Below, one piece after another: positions 44,112 to 56,091 of a stretch of DNA of 64,000 nt (position 1 is its first letter; each line of letters begins with the position of its first letter). Location of the stretch: the NCBI GenBank assembly GCA_963575745.1, contig CAUYUJ010019081.1:100594-164593 (forward strand). Direction: 5' to 3'. A program made the translations under genes and the position numbers. This DNA comes from Prorocentrum cordatum. Taxonomy: Eukaryota; Sar; Dinophyceae; Prorocentrales; Prorocentraceae. The notes beneath the pieces were generated by a model. It was not told where the DNA came from, made no database searches, and saw nothing but the letters and a program-made list of their open reading frames with translations.

Positions 44112-44143
<32 letters not shown>

Positions 44144-44625
44144 GTGACGATCATGGTCTTGATCATGATCATGATAATGATGACGATAAGGACGGTGACG
44201 ATACAGATGTCGAGGATGATGTTGATGACGACGGCGACGATGTTGATGATGATTGTTATGATGATGCTGCTGATGATGAGGCTGCTGCTGATGATGATGG
44301 TGCTTGTGATGGTGGTGGTGGCGGTGGTGGTGGTGTTGGTAACGATTCTATTCATGGTGGTGGTGGTGGTGTTGGTAATGCTGTTGATGCTGGTGATGAT
44401 GGTGGTAATGGTGATGATGGCAATGACTATGACGATGGCCATGACGACAAGACGATGCTGATGCTGCTGATGATGACGATTACGCTTACGATTGCAATGA
44501 TGGTTGTGGTGATGGTGTTGATAGCGATTGTCGCAAACATGGTCAATTCGCAACGCTGATGATGGTGACGATAGTGATGTTGACAGTGATGGCCCTGAAC
44601 GACGGCGATGAGCGGTGATGATGAC

Positions 44626-44674
<49 letters not shown>

Positions 44675-46685
44675 CTGATGATGGTCATGATGATTCTGAT
44701 GATGTTGATGGTGATGCTGCTGCTGATGGCGATGATGGTGCTAATGATGGCATCAGTGATAGTGATGATGGTCGTGGTGATGATGCTGATGATGATCATT
44801 AGGATGATGATCATAATGATGGTTGTGATGATGCTGCTGCTGATAATGATGATGATGATGCTGGTGATGATGATGATGATGACGATGATGATGAGGATTC
44901 TGATGATTAAGACGATGATGATGAGGATGATGATGATGAGGATTCTGATGATGATGATGATGATGATGATGATGTTGATGGCTATTCTGCTGCTGATGCT
45001 GATGGTAATGGTGGTCGTGATGATGATGATGATGATGACGATGATGATGATGATGATGAGGTTGATGATGATGACGATGATATGATGATGATCATGATGC
45101 TAATGATGACATTAGCTCTAGTGATGATTGTCATGGTTGTGATGCTGATGGTGATGATGCTGATGCTGATGATGACGATGATCTTGATGATGATGCTGAT
45201 GATGATCATGATCACGACCATGACACTGATGATGATCATGCTGATGATGATGATGGTGGTGATGATGATCATTCTCATGATGCTGCTGCTGCTGCTCATG
45301 ATGATGACGATGATGATGATTATTATCATGCTGATGCCGAAGGTGTCGATTATGATGATGCTGCTGCTGATGACGATGGTGATGCTGATGACGCTGATGA
45401 TGATGATTATGATGATGATGATGATGATGACGATGATGATGATGATGACGATGTTGACGACGACGGGGGCGGTGACGGTGCTGATGCTGGATAATGATTG
45501 CATTGGTGATCTTGTTGATGATGATGATACTGTTGCTGATGATGATGCTGCTTGGGACGGTGATGTTGATGATGACTGTGATGATGCTGCCGATGATTAT
45601 GATGTACATTGTGATGATGATGCTTCTCATAATGATGCTGATGATTCTAGCGATGCTGCTTGGGATGATGATGATGATGGTGACGATGATGCTGCTGATG
45701 ATGGTGCTGATGATGATGATGGTGTTGATGCTGATGATGGTCATGCTGATGATGATGATGATGGTGATGATGCTGGTTGTGATGATGATGATGATGACGA
45801 TGCGGACGACGACGCTCCCAATGCGGATGATGATGCTGATGATGATGTTGTGGCTGATGTTTATCATGATGATGATGGCCATGCTGATGGCGATGATGAT
45901 GTTGATGGTGATGGTGATGACGGCGTGGACGATGACGATGGTGATGCTGGTGATGATGCCTAGGATGGTGATGTTGTTGATGATGCTGCTGTTGCTGATT
46001 ATGATGATGATGTTGATGATGATGAGGATGATGGTGATGCTGATGGTTATGATGCACCTCGTGATGCTGATGAGGATAATGGTGATGCTGATGATGATGT
46101 TGATGATGATGATGATGATGATGATGATGACGACGACGACGATGATGATGATGATGATGATGATGCCAATGATAATGATGATGAGGATGATGACGACGCG
46201 GACGAGGACGATGCAGATGCTGGTGTTGATGACTATCATGGTGATGTTGTTGTTGATGTTGAAGCTGTTGCTGCTGCTGATGATGATGCTAATGAGTATG
46301 TTGCTGCTGATGATGCTGCTGCTGATGATGATGATGTTGATGATGATGAGGATGGTGATGATGATGATGGTGGTTGTGATGATGGTGATCATGGTGATGA
46401 TGATTGTGATGGTGATGGTGATGGTGATTATGATGCTGATGATTATGGTGGTGGTGGTTGTGGTGATGATGATGATTATGGTCATGGTGATGGTGATTGG
46501 GGTGGTGATGGTGATGGTGAATGGTGATGGTGATGGTGAGGGTCATGGCTCTGGTGATGATGATGCTGACGATAATGGTGATGGTGATGATGATGATGCT
46601 GCTGCTGCTGCTGACGTCGACGACGACGACGGCGATGACCACGACGACGCCGACGATGATGACGATGATGATTCTTATGATGATA

Positions 46686-46719
<34 letters not shown>

Positions 46720-46782
46720 CGACGATGATGCAGAGGAGGAGGAGGAGGAGGAGGAGGAGGAGGAGGAGGAGGAGGATGAAGA
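43870..46782. repeat. (GAT/GAC/GCT/GGT)n mega-array, 2.9 kb
   Basis: GAG/GAC triplets (43870-43975), then a nearly continuous GAT-based triplet array (44025-46735) with GCT, GGT and GAC variants, ending in GGA (46735-46782). Its Asp, Met or Ile frames of up to 455 codons are not credible genes: they occur in every frame. Confidence 0.95.
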
Positions 46783-46784
46783 GG

Positions 46785-48010
46785 AGCAGCAGGACGCGTC
46801 AACAACCCTACACACTTTGTCAAGCTAAGCGCAATTCTCCGCAGTGCGTCCCTCGCGCTTGGGGCGATTCAACTGGGTGTAACCAATCGCAAAGGACATT
46901 ACAAGCAGGAAGCCGGCGGGACCGCCCTAGTTTTAGCGCTATACGCATACCCGTGAGCAGACGCACGGCAATTGCAGTACCTACGCACACGCACAGGACA
47001 GGTTCGCACTCACAGTATACAGACAGGCACCACGATATGGATAGACGGTCGTAATTTCAGGCGCAGGCACATCTGAGCCCATATTCGTACTGGCGCACGC
47101 AAACAAGCGAGCACGCAGGTGCGCACACTGACAAAAAGGAGCATGTGTACGCTCACAAAGACAGGCGCAGGCATGTGTACCCACATGGAACCACGCAGAC
47201 ATTCTGACGGTCGCCATGTGCGCACTCCCCTTCGTGACATCGAAGGCGTGGTGCCTGCTCAGCTGACCCCGTGGGCGGCAGACCTGTTCAGCAGCCTTGT
47301 TTTTGGAAGATTTTTAAAAGGAAGGATTGTGGAAGGTTCTTGTTGAGGAATCCTCCAACAACCGTCTCACAACCTTCCGGAGGAAGGTTTTTGGACAGTT
47401 TTGCTGATGAAGCCCTCCTGGAACCTTCCTGAGGAAGGATGTTGGAATTTTTTTTTGCGGAGGTCCTATAACAAAATACCTTCCTGAGGGAGGCTTTTGG
47501 AAGGTTTCTCGGCCTTCGCAGAAGCCTCTCCGCGCGTTTCCGGCCAGGCTCTTGAAGACAGCGGCACGTGGGACCACGGCGTGGTCTTCGGCTACTCGAC
47601 GAACGAGAGCAAGGCGCCTCGCCCCCACGGAGGAGGGAAGGCCCCCTGGGGGCCAAGCACACGGGAGCACCGGCTGATCGCGTCGGAAGGAGGGCCAGAA
47701 GGCAGGACATCTTCGACGATCCACCTTCCTGCTCCTCCCCCCCGTTCCCCCTCCTCTCCCTCCCCCTCCTCTTCCCCGTCCCTCCTGTCCTCCGCTTCCT
47801 TCTCCTCCTCCTCCTCCTTCCCCTTCGCGTCTCAGGTCCTGGTTCGTGAGCGGGGCATGGCCTCCCTCCAGGGAGGCTCGTGCCCACTCGGATGCTCTTT
47901 GTCAGTCGGTCCCGGCTGTACTTCGCCCTGCAGGCCCAAAACTTACAATCTGGCTCAACCGGCTTCCTGCTGCACGAGTCGTATGGGCTCCCCTCCCCAG
48001 GCATCCTCGC
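46785..48010. other. gene-free spacer
   Basis: Contains ACGCACACGCACAGG-type words (46960-47190) and three loosely similar units with AACCTTCC(G/T)GAGGAAGG palindromes (47300-47515). No gene recognised. Confidence 0.45.
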
Positions 48011-48017
48011 GTCGTGG

Positions 48018-48172
48018 CAGAAAACCACGGGGCCCGATAGCCCATCAGGCCCAGTAACGAGCGGTTTTGCTCTCGGGGGCTCATTGCCGATGTATCAGCG
48101 ATGTACCGTCGATTCCAGGTCGATGTTTCCCTTTCTGAGCTGGTCCCTCCTTACCAATGCCCCTCAGGAAGG
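48018..48172. mobile_element. inverted-repeat element, family 4, copy e
   Basis: GGGGCCCGATAGCCCATC, TGCCGATGTATCAGCGATGT, CGATTCCAGGTCGATG, AATGCCCCTCAGGAAGG. It is followed at once by a GAT array, as the 9558 copy is by GGA. Confidence 0.65.
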
Positions 48173-48173
48173 G

Positions 48174-48753
<580 letters not shown>

Positions 48754-48777
48754 GCGGGAAGGGGCCCGAGGAGCCAC

Positions 48778-49168
48778 GAGGAGGAGGAGAGGAGGAGGAG
48801 GAGGAGGAGGAGGAGGAGGAGGAGGAGAAGGAGGATGAGAAGGAGGAGGAGGAGAAGGAGGAGGAGGAGGAGTAGGAGGAGGAGGAGCTAGGAGGAGGAA
48901 GAGCGGAGGAGAGGGAGGAGGAGGAGGGAGATGTATGAGGAAGAGGGTGAAGGATGAGGAGGAGGGTCGAGGAGGAGAGGTAGAGGAGGAGGGGAGTGAG
49001 GAGGAGGAGGCAGGATGGGGGAGGAGGAGGAGGGGAGGAGGATGGGGAGCAGGAGGAGGAGGAGGAGGGAGGAGGAGGCGGGAGGAGGAGGAGGAGGAGG
49101 ATGAAGCGGAGGAGGAGGAGGAGGAGGAGGAGGAGGGTGGATGAGGCGGAGGAGGAGGAGGCGGAGGA
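48778..49168. repeat. (GGA)n array
   Basis: GGA array with GAAGG, GTGAAGG and GCGGA interruptions. Confidence 0.95.
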
Positions 49169-49389
49169 GGTGAAGGCGGAGCCAATTCCCCCCTGACTTT
49201 GCCCCTCGTCGCGCCGCCGGATGCCTGGATCCCGCTTCTTGCTTGCGGGGGCGGTCTGCCGTGGCCGCTCTTCCGCTCCTCCCACGGGTCATGGCCACGA
49301 TCTGCCAGCCTGCGCCCCGCTCTCGCCCGAACGCGGCGTCGCCCACGCCGCTTCGGCAGAAGAGAAACACGGTATGCTTCAAGCGTCAA

Positions 49390-49534
49390 GTCGGGCCTGT
49401 CCCTCTACAGGAGGACGAGTCAGAAGTGGTGAAAGAATAGTCTGGGGACGTTTTCTGAAAACGATTATTGACTGCTTTGGAGTCTTCTTAAAGCTATCCT
49501 TCACTTTTCGCGCCTGCAGGGGGACATGCCCGAC
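49390..49534. mobile_element. TIR element, family 1, copy G
   Basis: Left GTCGGGCCTGTCCCTCTACA; right CGCCTGCAGGGGGACATGCC then CGAC; core AATAGTCTGGGGACGTTTTC. TTCAAGCGTC (left) and TTCAAGCGCC (right) flank it as a target-site-like direct repeat. Confidence 0.85.
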
Positions 49535-49652
49535 CTGATTCAAGCGCCGTCGTACCCAGACATGTGGCGTCGTGCCTTTTTCCCCCGCGTGGCTCCCCAC
49601 AGGTCTGGGCCCCGTGGTGGATCCTGGCCGCCCTGGCCGCGCGGGCCGCATC

Positions 49653-49860
49653 AGAACTCGTCGCGCGGGCGGCGCTTGCGGATGTTCAACCCCTTTGCCT
49701 CCGCCACGGTCTGCATCAGCGAGCCCGCGTCCTCCAGCACGGCGGCCCCGCGCGCGCTGGCGGCCTTCTCCGCCCTTGTGGCCGCCTGGCGCCCCAGCGC
49801 GCGCTGCAGCATCGAGGAGGCCTGCACCAGCAATGCAGTCGCCGCCCCCTCCTCCTTCTC
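49653..49860 (-). other. alanine-rich C-terminal fragment (weak coding call)
   Basis: The minus-strand frame reads ALLVQASSMLQRALGRQAAT, then AEKAASARGAAVLEDAGSLM, QTVAEAKGLNIRKRRPRDEF and a stop. It looks like an amphipathic, Ala-rich protein end rather than repeat translation, but upstream it dissolves into a GGA array. It may be the tail of a retroelement protein; no family is assigned. Confidence 0.25.
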
Positions 49861-49862
49861 CT

Positions 49863-50280
49863 CCCCCTCCTCCTCCTCCTCCTCCTCCTCCTCCTCCTCC
49901 TCCTCCTCCTCGTGGCTCCTCGGGCCCCTTCCCGCCGGCGCCCTCCTGCGACGCCTCCTCCTGCCTCGCTTCGCCCGCCTGGCGGGCCTTTTCAAGGCTC
50001 CCTCTGCGCTCCGCTGCCACGTCCTCATTGTCTCGTCGTCGTCCCTCCTCCTCCTCCTCCTCCTCCTCCTCCTCGCCCTCCTTCTCCTCCTCCTCCTCCT
50101 CGACGCTCGTCTTGCGTTTCCTCCTCCTTCCTTCTGGGGCCACCTCGTCGCCGCCGTCCTGGCCGCCTCCTCTGGGCTTCTTCAGCGCCTCTTTACTGCC
50201 TCCTCGCGGTCTCGTTGTCGCCCTGCCGCTGCCCCTCCGCCTCCTCCGCCGCCTCCTCCTCCTCCTCCTCCTCATCATGG
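49863..50280. repeat. (TCC)n arrays
   Basis: TCC blocks at 49863-49915, 50044-50102 and 50253-50276 with GC-rich sequence between them. On the sense strand of the adjacent RT pseudogene these are GGA arrays lying 3' of it. Confidence 0.9.
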
Positions 50281-50399
50281 TCGCCCTCCTTCGCCTCGTC
50301 GTCCTCGGCGCCTGCCGCCTGTCCCTGCGCCTCGCGCGACGGCCGCCGCCGTCGCCTGCGCCGCCGCCGCCGCCAGGCGGGCTGGGGTCGCCCCTGGCT

Positions 50400-52290
50400 G
50401 CGGCCGCCGCAGTCGCTGTAGGATGGCCCGCGCGTTCTCCCGGTGAAGGGAGATGGGGAGTCGCTGGGCCATCCTGTCCGCCGTGCTGGCGGCCTCCTCC
50501 CCGCGCGCGTCGGCCGCGCGCTTGGCCAGCGCGGCGAAGGCGCGGCGTGCCTCGCCGCCCCAGCTCCCGCCGTGCGCCTTCACCGCCATCCGCCATCGGG
50601 GTGAAGGTAAGTCCGCGTCGCGGCAGGCTTGCGCCGTCCCCTGGTGCTGCCGCTTGTGCTCCTCGTACCTGTCGAGGGCGGCGTTTGGGTCGGCGGCGGA
50701 ACGCGCGATGAGGTCCACGCGCAGGCGGGGCGTCACCGCGAAGTCCAGGGCGGCCGAGAGCCCGCCGCGCCACCGGGGGACATGGACATCCGCTGGCCGG
50801 CGGCCGTCGTTGTCTAGTCCGTCGCCCTTCCGGCTCCTCGGCGTTCGGCCCTTCGCCCGGTGCCCGCGGCGGCAGCAGTCCGGGCCGCTCCAGCTCGGCC
50901 CCCGAGAGGCTGGCGGCCTGGGCGGCGAAGAAGGTGCCGTTCCGCAGCTTGTAGTGGCGGCGAGTGCGGTCGCCCTGGCAGGCGCGCGTCAAGGCGGTCG
51001 CAGTGCGCGTCCATGACTTCCGCGCACGCCGGGCAGACTGCTTCCTCGTCGATCAGCTGGGCCCGGGGCCGTCGCTTGATCCCGATCTGCATCGGGCTGT
51101 GCGGGACGGCTGTGCCGAGTGCCTCGCTCGGTGGCGCCTGCAGGTGCGCGCTGGCGCCAGGCGCGGCCGCCAGGGCGAGGTGGGCGCGCGTCGCGGGCGA
51201 AGAGCGGCCCCAGAGGGCGGCGCGCGCAGCGTCGTCGACCTGGCCCGAGAGAGCCTTCTGGTTTGAGTGTGTCTCGCAGTCGAAGCGCGCGGCCCTGTTA
51301 ACCTCCGCCACGCTGGCGTTGTGGGTCTGGAGCGCCGCGGCCAGGGCCCCGGCGTCACACGCGTCGTCGTCTGTGCATTCCGCGTACGTAGACCGGCAGA
51401 ACTCGCTGCTCGTGGCGCACGAGGAGAGGTAGGCCGCCGGCGAGTGCTTCTCGGCGGAGCGCAGCCCCAAGTCGCCCTTGTTCAGTTTCAGCGCTTGGGG
51501 CCACGAGTCGTCGGTGATGGAAGCGCAGGCCAGCTGTTCCAGGCAGGGGCGCAATGCGGCATCCATCTTCAGGAGGGCTTCGGTGTGGGCGGAGGGCGGC
51601 ACTACGCGCGCCGAGTAGCCGAGCTTGCAGTAGAAGGCACACTGCCGGAGGAGGTGAAGAGCTACCTCCGCGCCCTCCAAGTCGGCCAGTGCGTCCAGGA
51701 GCTCCGTTGCCTTCTTCGCTCGTTTCCGCGTGTGCTGACGGCAGATATCGTCGCTCCCGATCGGCGCGCCGAGGAGTTCGAAGCAGCCGTCGGAGCGCAG
51801 TCGGAAGCCCGGCGGGAAATCCGCCGCGGACGCGTTGCTGTTTGCCCCCGCTGCTGGGACAATTTTGCACTTGCCCGGCCCCGTGCTGAGGTAGGGGCCA
51901 ACTGCTGCGAGTTCGGTCGCAACGAGGTGCAGGAAGCGCGCCGCGGCCTGTCTGTCGCCCGCCGCGCAGCCGTCGTCCAAGTAGAAGAAGACGAAGTCCA
52001 GGGCGGCGTCTTGCGCGAGCTTCCCGAGGCTGCGGCGCGCCGTCTCCGCGCAGCGTTGGAGTGCTAGAGAGAAGAGCAGCGGGCCCAGCGGGTCGCCCTG
52101 CTAGACGCAGCAATTGGAGCGTAGTGTTTGTTTGCCGAGGAAGAGTAGCGAGGGGCTGCCGTAACACCAGTCCGCCCAGGGTGCCAGCGCGGGAAATTCT
52201 TCGTGCGCTGCTCAGAGGGCGGCCCTCCGGTCCAGGGTATTGAAAGCGTTCTTATCCGGTGCGTAGAGGGCGGTCTCCGGTCCAGGGTCC
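50400..52290 (-). pseudogene. 5'-truncated LINE pseudogene: reverse transcriptase + restriction-like endonuclease
   Basis: Sense-strand order: motif A fragment KNAFNTLDRRAAL (about 52253-52215), WCYGSPSLLFLG, motif B QGDPLGPLLFSLALQ (52100-52056), motif C FFYLDDGC (51989-51966), thumb-like segments (KCKIVPAAG, FELLGAPIG), then a CCHC-type finger CPACAEVMDAH...TRACQGDRTRRHYKLRN, and an endonuclease core RRPADVHVPRW ... ALDFAVTPRLRVDL ... RYEEHKRQH, ending ENARAILQRL. The PD...D...K arrangement is that of the restriction-enzyme-like nuclease of R2/CRE/NeSL-type LINEs. Damage: in-frame TGA (52214-52212) after RRAAL, TAG (52103-52101) just before QGDP (CAG to TAG likely), and frameshifts near 51010 and 50830. 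The 5' end is lost; a 24-bp piece of motif A is duplicated (52214-52238 and 52265-52288). Confidence 0.9.
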
Positions 52291-52330
52291 AGGGGGCCAC
52301 GAGGCGTGTGAGGGGTGTACAGTCCACACC

Positions 52331-52517
52331 GTGCGGCGAGTCGGTGGGGATTGGGGGTCACCGCGCGGTTTTGGGACTCGGGTCGTTGTCCGAGGACTTC
52401 TCGGGCGACTGGGGCCTCCGAGGTCCCATGACCCTGCGGTGACGGACCGTGCGGTGAGGTCTTGGGAATGTCGAGGTCACCGCACGGTCTGTCACCGCAC
52501 CGTTTCGGGACTCAAAG
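52331..52517. repeat. 189-bp dispersed repeat, copy 2
   Basis: Collinear with 13300-13488, including the ACCGTGCGGTGA / TCACCGCACGGT hairpin. It adjoins the truncated 5' end of the minus-strand RT pseudogene. Confidence 0.85.
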
Positions 52518-52519
52518 AG

Positions 52520-53135
52520 GAAGAGTCAGTCCCGGTGAAGGGGTCGAGGCCTCGGGGGGCCGGGCGATGCGAACAAGTCGCGCCGTGGGGGGACCAGTCC
52601 CTCTCTCCTGTGCTTGCAGGGGCCGGGCCTGCTCTATGTGCGGCATCGCTCGGGCGCGTGCGCTCTTTCTCGTCGAGGGTCCGCGGGGGGCCTCTTGGAT
52701 TGGAGGTTGATAGACATCCTGCCCTGACACGTCGATTAAGGAATTGGCCGCTTTCGGTTCGCGGGAGGGCGTCGCGGCCGTCATTTTTGCGGGTCCAGGT
52801 CCGTCGGTTTCGGTCCTAGGTCGTTTTCACTAAAGGGAGGTTTACGGAAGGGAGGTTTGTGCACCGCCGGTTGGGTCATCCCGTGAAAGAGGAGCGCACG
52901 AAACCGGAAAGATGCACGGGGAATGGGCGTCCGAGCGATTGCAGGATTCCGCGTCGAGTCGGGCGCGACCCGATCCGCTTCCCGCTGCGATCCGACCTCG
53001 CGGCTCGATGCGGCTCCGGCCCGCCAAGGTCGGCGCCGTCGTGGTGCGGTCGGTGCCCTCGCGCCTAGGCGCCTAGCGTCGTGCTTTTTGTCACCATGTG
53101 GCTCTCCCGTGGACAGGTGAGCCGCCACAAGTGTG
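52520..53135. other. gene-free spacer
   Basis: Mixed GC-rich sequence; no gene, RNA or clear repeat recognised. Confidence 0.4.
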
Positions 53136-53140
53136 CTACT

Positions 53141-53338
53141 CGCCGGCGAGTGAAGGGTGGAAGTGAGAAGGAGGAGGCCCTCTCAGAAGGCGGCGGGGCT
53201 TCTCAGAAGCCTTCGGGCCTTCTGAGGAATTTGCAGTGTCTTCGGGGAAGGCTCGGGGAACTTCTCAGAAGGCTGGAGACTTCCGAGTCTTCTGTGGAGG
53301 CCCGCCCCTTCTCACTTCCCCCCCGCGCTCGCCGCCAA
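53141..53338. mobile_element. inverted-repeat element, family 3, copy d
   Basis: Left CGCCGGCGAGTGAAGGGTGG then AAGTGAGAAGG; right CCCGCCCCTTCTCACTTCCC then GCGCTCGCCGCCAA. Internal CTTCTCAGAAGCCTTCGGGC. The best-preserved copy. Confidence 0.85.
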
Positions 53339-53399
53339 AGTGGACTGTTTCACCACCTTGCCAGTGCTCCTCTGACGTGTACGGCTCTCTCTTTCTCTC

Positions 53400-53400
<1 letters not shown>

Positions 53401-53483
<83 letters not shown>

Positions 53484-53488
53484 TTTTT

Positions 53489-53528
<40 letters not shown>

Positions 53529-53532
53529 CCTC
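53401..53532. repeat. poly(T) run then (TC)n
   Basis: 82 consecutive T residues from 53401, then TTGTTTTTTC and a TC array to 53530. It could be the reverse complement of a poly(A) tail, but no minus-strand gene abuts it. Confidence 0.95.
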
Positions 53533-53695
53533 ACGTGGTTCCCCAGAGGTCTGAACTTTTTTTTCTGGGGGCCAGCTTCTCATCCCGAGTCGTGTCTTCA
53601 CGCTCCCAGGTGGCCTGGTGAAGGGCCCCAGGGGCCGAAGCTCGCCGCCTCCCGCCGCCATTTTCTTGACGCGAGGAGGTCACGTCTTGTCGTAA

Positions 53696-53853
53696 GTCGG
53701 GCGTGTCCTTCTACAGGAGGAACATTCATCAAAGGCAGTCGAAAAAGCTTAAACGGGAACGATTTTTGACAACTTTTTGGTCTCCTGGGGCATTCTTGTA
53801 GCATTTAGTAAATTCTTCATCCCAAATCCGCTTGCAGAGGGGACATGCCCGAC
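53696..53853. mobile_element. TIR element, family 1, copy H
   Basis: Left GTCGGGCGTGTCCTTCTACA; right CGCTTGCAGAGGGGACATGC then CCGAC. GTCTTGTCG occurs just outside both ends, a 9-bp direct repeat. Confidence 0.85.
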
Positions 53854-53918
53854 CCAAGTCTTGTCGGCCCCGGGGCCCTGAGAGGTTCCCCGGGCAGCCG
53901 AGAGTCGCCCCAACAGAG

Positions 53919-54292
53919 GGCCACATGCGAACCCCACCCCTACCCCCCCAACGACTTCTGAGGGGGTGGGTGGGGTTCACGCCGCCGGGAGCTCCCGAAC
54001 GAAGTGAACCCCACCCTCCCCGTTTTGGACACCCGAGATGGGCACGGAAAGAATGGGCACTATGCCCAACAACAAATGTTGTCCCAAGCCAACAGCGGCC
54101 GCTGTTGGGCAGGCGGCCTTCTGTCTCGAATGGACACAGGCCGCGGCGGCGTGGACAGCGAATCCTGTTGAAGATGAACAGGAACTGTTGTTGGGCATCG
54201 TGCCCATCCTTTCAGTACCCATTTCGGGCGTCCAAACCCGTCAGAACTCGTGGGGGGCAGGGGTTGGGTTCGCATGTGGCCCCCTACCCGAG
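53919..54292. mobile_element. large foldback element (about 370 bp)
   Basis: Left GGGCCACATGCGAACCCCAC and CCCGAGATGGGCACGGAAAG, ATGGGCACTATGCCCAACAA; the right half carries their reverse complements (GTTGTTGGGCATCGTGCCCA, CCTTTCAGTACCCATTTCGG, GTTCGCATGTGGCCCC). The arms are so alike that both strands start an open frame MGTERMGTMPNN and end LLLGIVPILSVPISGVQ. A non-autonomous hairpin element is the simplest reading. Confidence 0.8.
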
Positions 54293-54436
54293 CACCCCGC
54301 CATGCTTCTCTCCCCCGGCGCGAGGTCGCCCTAGGGCAGGGCGGGGCCCCGCGCGCCCGCGGGCTCGGCGGCCGAGGAGCACATGCCCATGTCGCACGTC
54401 CTGGCCAACGGCCTGTGCGCAAGGCTCGACGAGGCC

Positions 54437-54560
54437 AGCCTCCTCCTCCTCCTCCTCCTCCTCCTCCTCCTCCTCCTCCGCCCCCTCCTCCGCCCCCTCC
54501 GCCTCATCATCCGCCTCATCATCCGCCCCCCCCTCCTCCTATTCCTCCTGCTCCTCTTCC
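54437..54560. repeat. (TCC)n array
   Basis: TCC triplets with CGCCC and ATCATCCG interruptions. Confidence 0.9.
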
Positions 54561-54579
54561 TCCCTCGAGCACAGGTGGC

Positions 54580-55585
54580 CCAAGGCTCCCGTACCCGTTT
54601 GGGCTCGAGTGCGCCGTATGCCGCACAGCTTTGCGCCGTCCACGTGGGCGCTGGAGGGGCGTCGGGTCGTCCTCGCCTCAGATTGCGAAGCAGATTCGGG
54701 TGGCACACCAGAGCGAAGTCAAATAAGCATGAGCAGGAGTTCATCAATTGGCTACTGTTGGGTGGCTATGCCCTCCCAGTCGATCGGCAAGCCATGGGCT
54801 TTCCCGAAGAGCTCACCGCCAGGGGCTAGCGCCTACTTGCATTTACATTTCTGTATTCATACCTCGTATGGTTTGTCCTAATGTGGCCCCGCAGGTCTCC
54901 ATTTCGGCCATTCTGTTGGTCACAAGAGGAGTTTGCCAGCGGTGTAGCGTGGCCTCTACTGGAGTTTATTGGTATTCTTTTTGCTTTGGAGGCGTCCTTC
55001 CTGAATTTCCTGAATGCTTGTGCTTGACCAGTGGTCCCTGCAGCCCCTGCTTCAGCCCCTGGGCGTGGCCGTGACGCCGCCCCGCGCCCGCTGGCAGGGG
55101 TGCAGCACTGGCTGGCCGCCCTGGCCGCTCCACGGCGACGCACCTCGCCATGTGAGTGCCCTCCTCTCCCCCTCCTCCCTCGCGGCCGCATTCGCCTGCC
55201 TTTCCCTCCTCCCGCCGGTCATTTTGCGCTTTACTTTGCCCAGACCGCCTGAGCGCGCGTGCGGGCTGCCGCTGCCGTGCTGCGACGTATAAAGTGCTTG
55301 GCCAGTGGCAGCCGCTCGTTCATGTTCAGACCCGGTCAAGCTGGAGACGATCATCATCAGTCTCGGTGCTTCCATATCCCACGTCCGCATGGGAAGGGTC
55401 CGGCGTGCATTTTTCTGGTGGTGTTTCGCATGTGTTGGCCAATCAGCACTTGCTTTGAGGGAGGGCTGCGGGCTGCGGTGCCATCCGAGGGACCAGAACG
55501 CGTGCAATCTTGATGAAGGGTTTGATGTCCACTACTACTCCGTGGCGCTGTTCTCCCTGGTCCTGTCGGTCCGCATGGTGCTCCG
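54580..55585. other. 1 kb without identifiable gene
   Basis: Mixed-composition sequence; frames up to 158 codons have no recognisable domain. Confidence 0.4.
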
Positions 55586-55634
55586 TGGATGATGTTTTTT
55601 GATCTGGAATCGCAGTGTATCTATTCCTTTCCCT

Positions 55635-56055
55635 CTTCCTCCCCCTCGTCCGCCTCCTCCTCCTCCTTCTTCTCCCCCTGTTCCTCCCCCTCCTCCTCTT
55701 CCTGCTCCTCCTCCTCCTCCTCCTCCTTTTCCTCCTCCTCCTTCTCTTCGGTCCCCCCGCCGTCGCGTGCGGTCGTGCCCTTTGGGGCGGGGCCAGGGGT
55801 CTGGGGTTCCAATGGCGTCCCACGCAGGGTCCGAAAAGACGGGCGGGGTCGGATGACCGCGCCGCATCGCCGATCTCCCTTCCTCCCTCCCTCCCTCCCT
55901 CCTTCCCTTTTCCCTCCTCCCTCTCCCTCCTCCCTCTTTCCCTCCCTCCCTCCTCCCTCCTCCCTCCTGTCGCCTCTCTCCCCCCTCCTCCCTCTTCCGT
56001 CTTCCGTCCTCCGTCCTCCTTCCTCTTCCCTCCTCCCTCCTTCCTCCTTCCTCGG
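55635..56055. repeat. (TCC)n and (CCCT)n arrays
   Basis: TCC triplets (55635-55750) and CCCT/CCTT units (55880-56055), around a short unique segment. Confidence 0.9.
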
Positions 56056-56091
56056 GAGGGAAGGCGCGAGGGGGAGGGAGGGAGGACGGAC

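Noticed and set aside
43870-46830. Very long open frames (up to 455 codons) rich in Asp, Met or Ile
   Set aside because: They occur in several frames on both strands of a GAT array; the 3-bp period simply avoids stops.
49379-50992. 537-codon minus-strand frame as a single gene
   Set aside because: Only its start (TRACQGDRTRRHYKLRN to about LLPPR) belongs to the RT pseudogene; the remainder runs through TCC arrays out of frame with the nuclease domain.
53401-53482. Poly(T) run as the poly(A) tail of a minus-strand retroposed gene
   Set aside because: The sequence on its low-coordinate side, where a minus-strand tail would end, is a family 3 element, and no minus-strand coding sequence leads into the run from 53540-53700.
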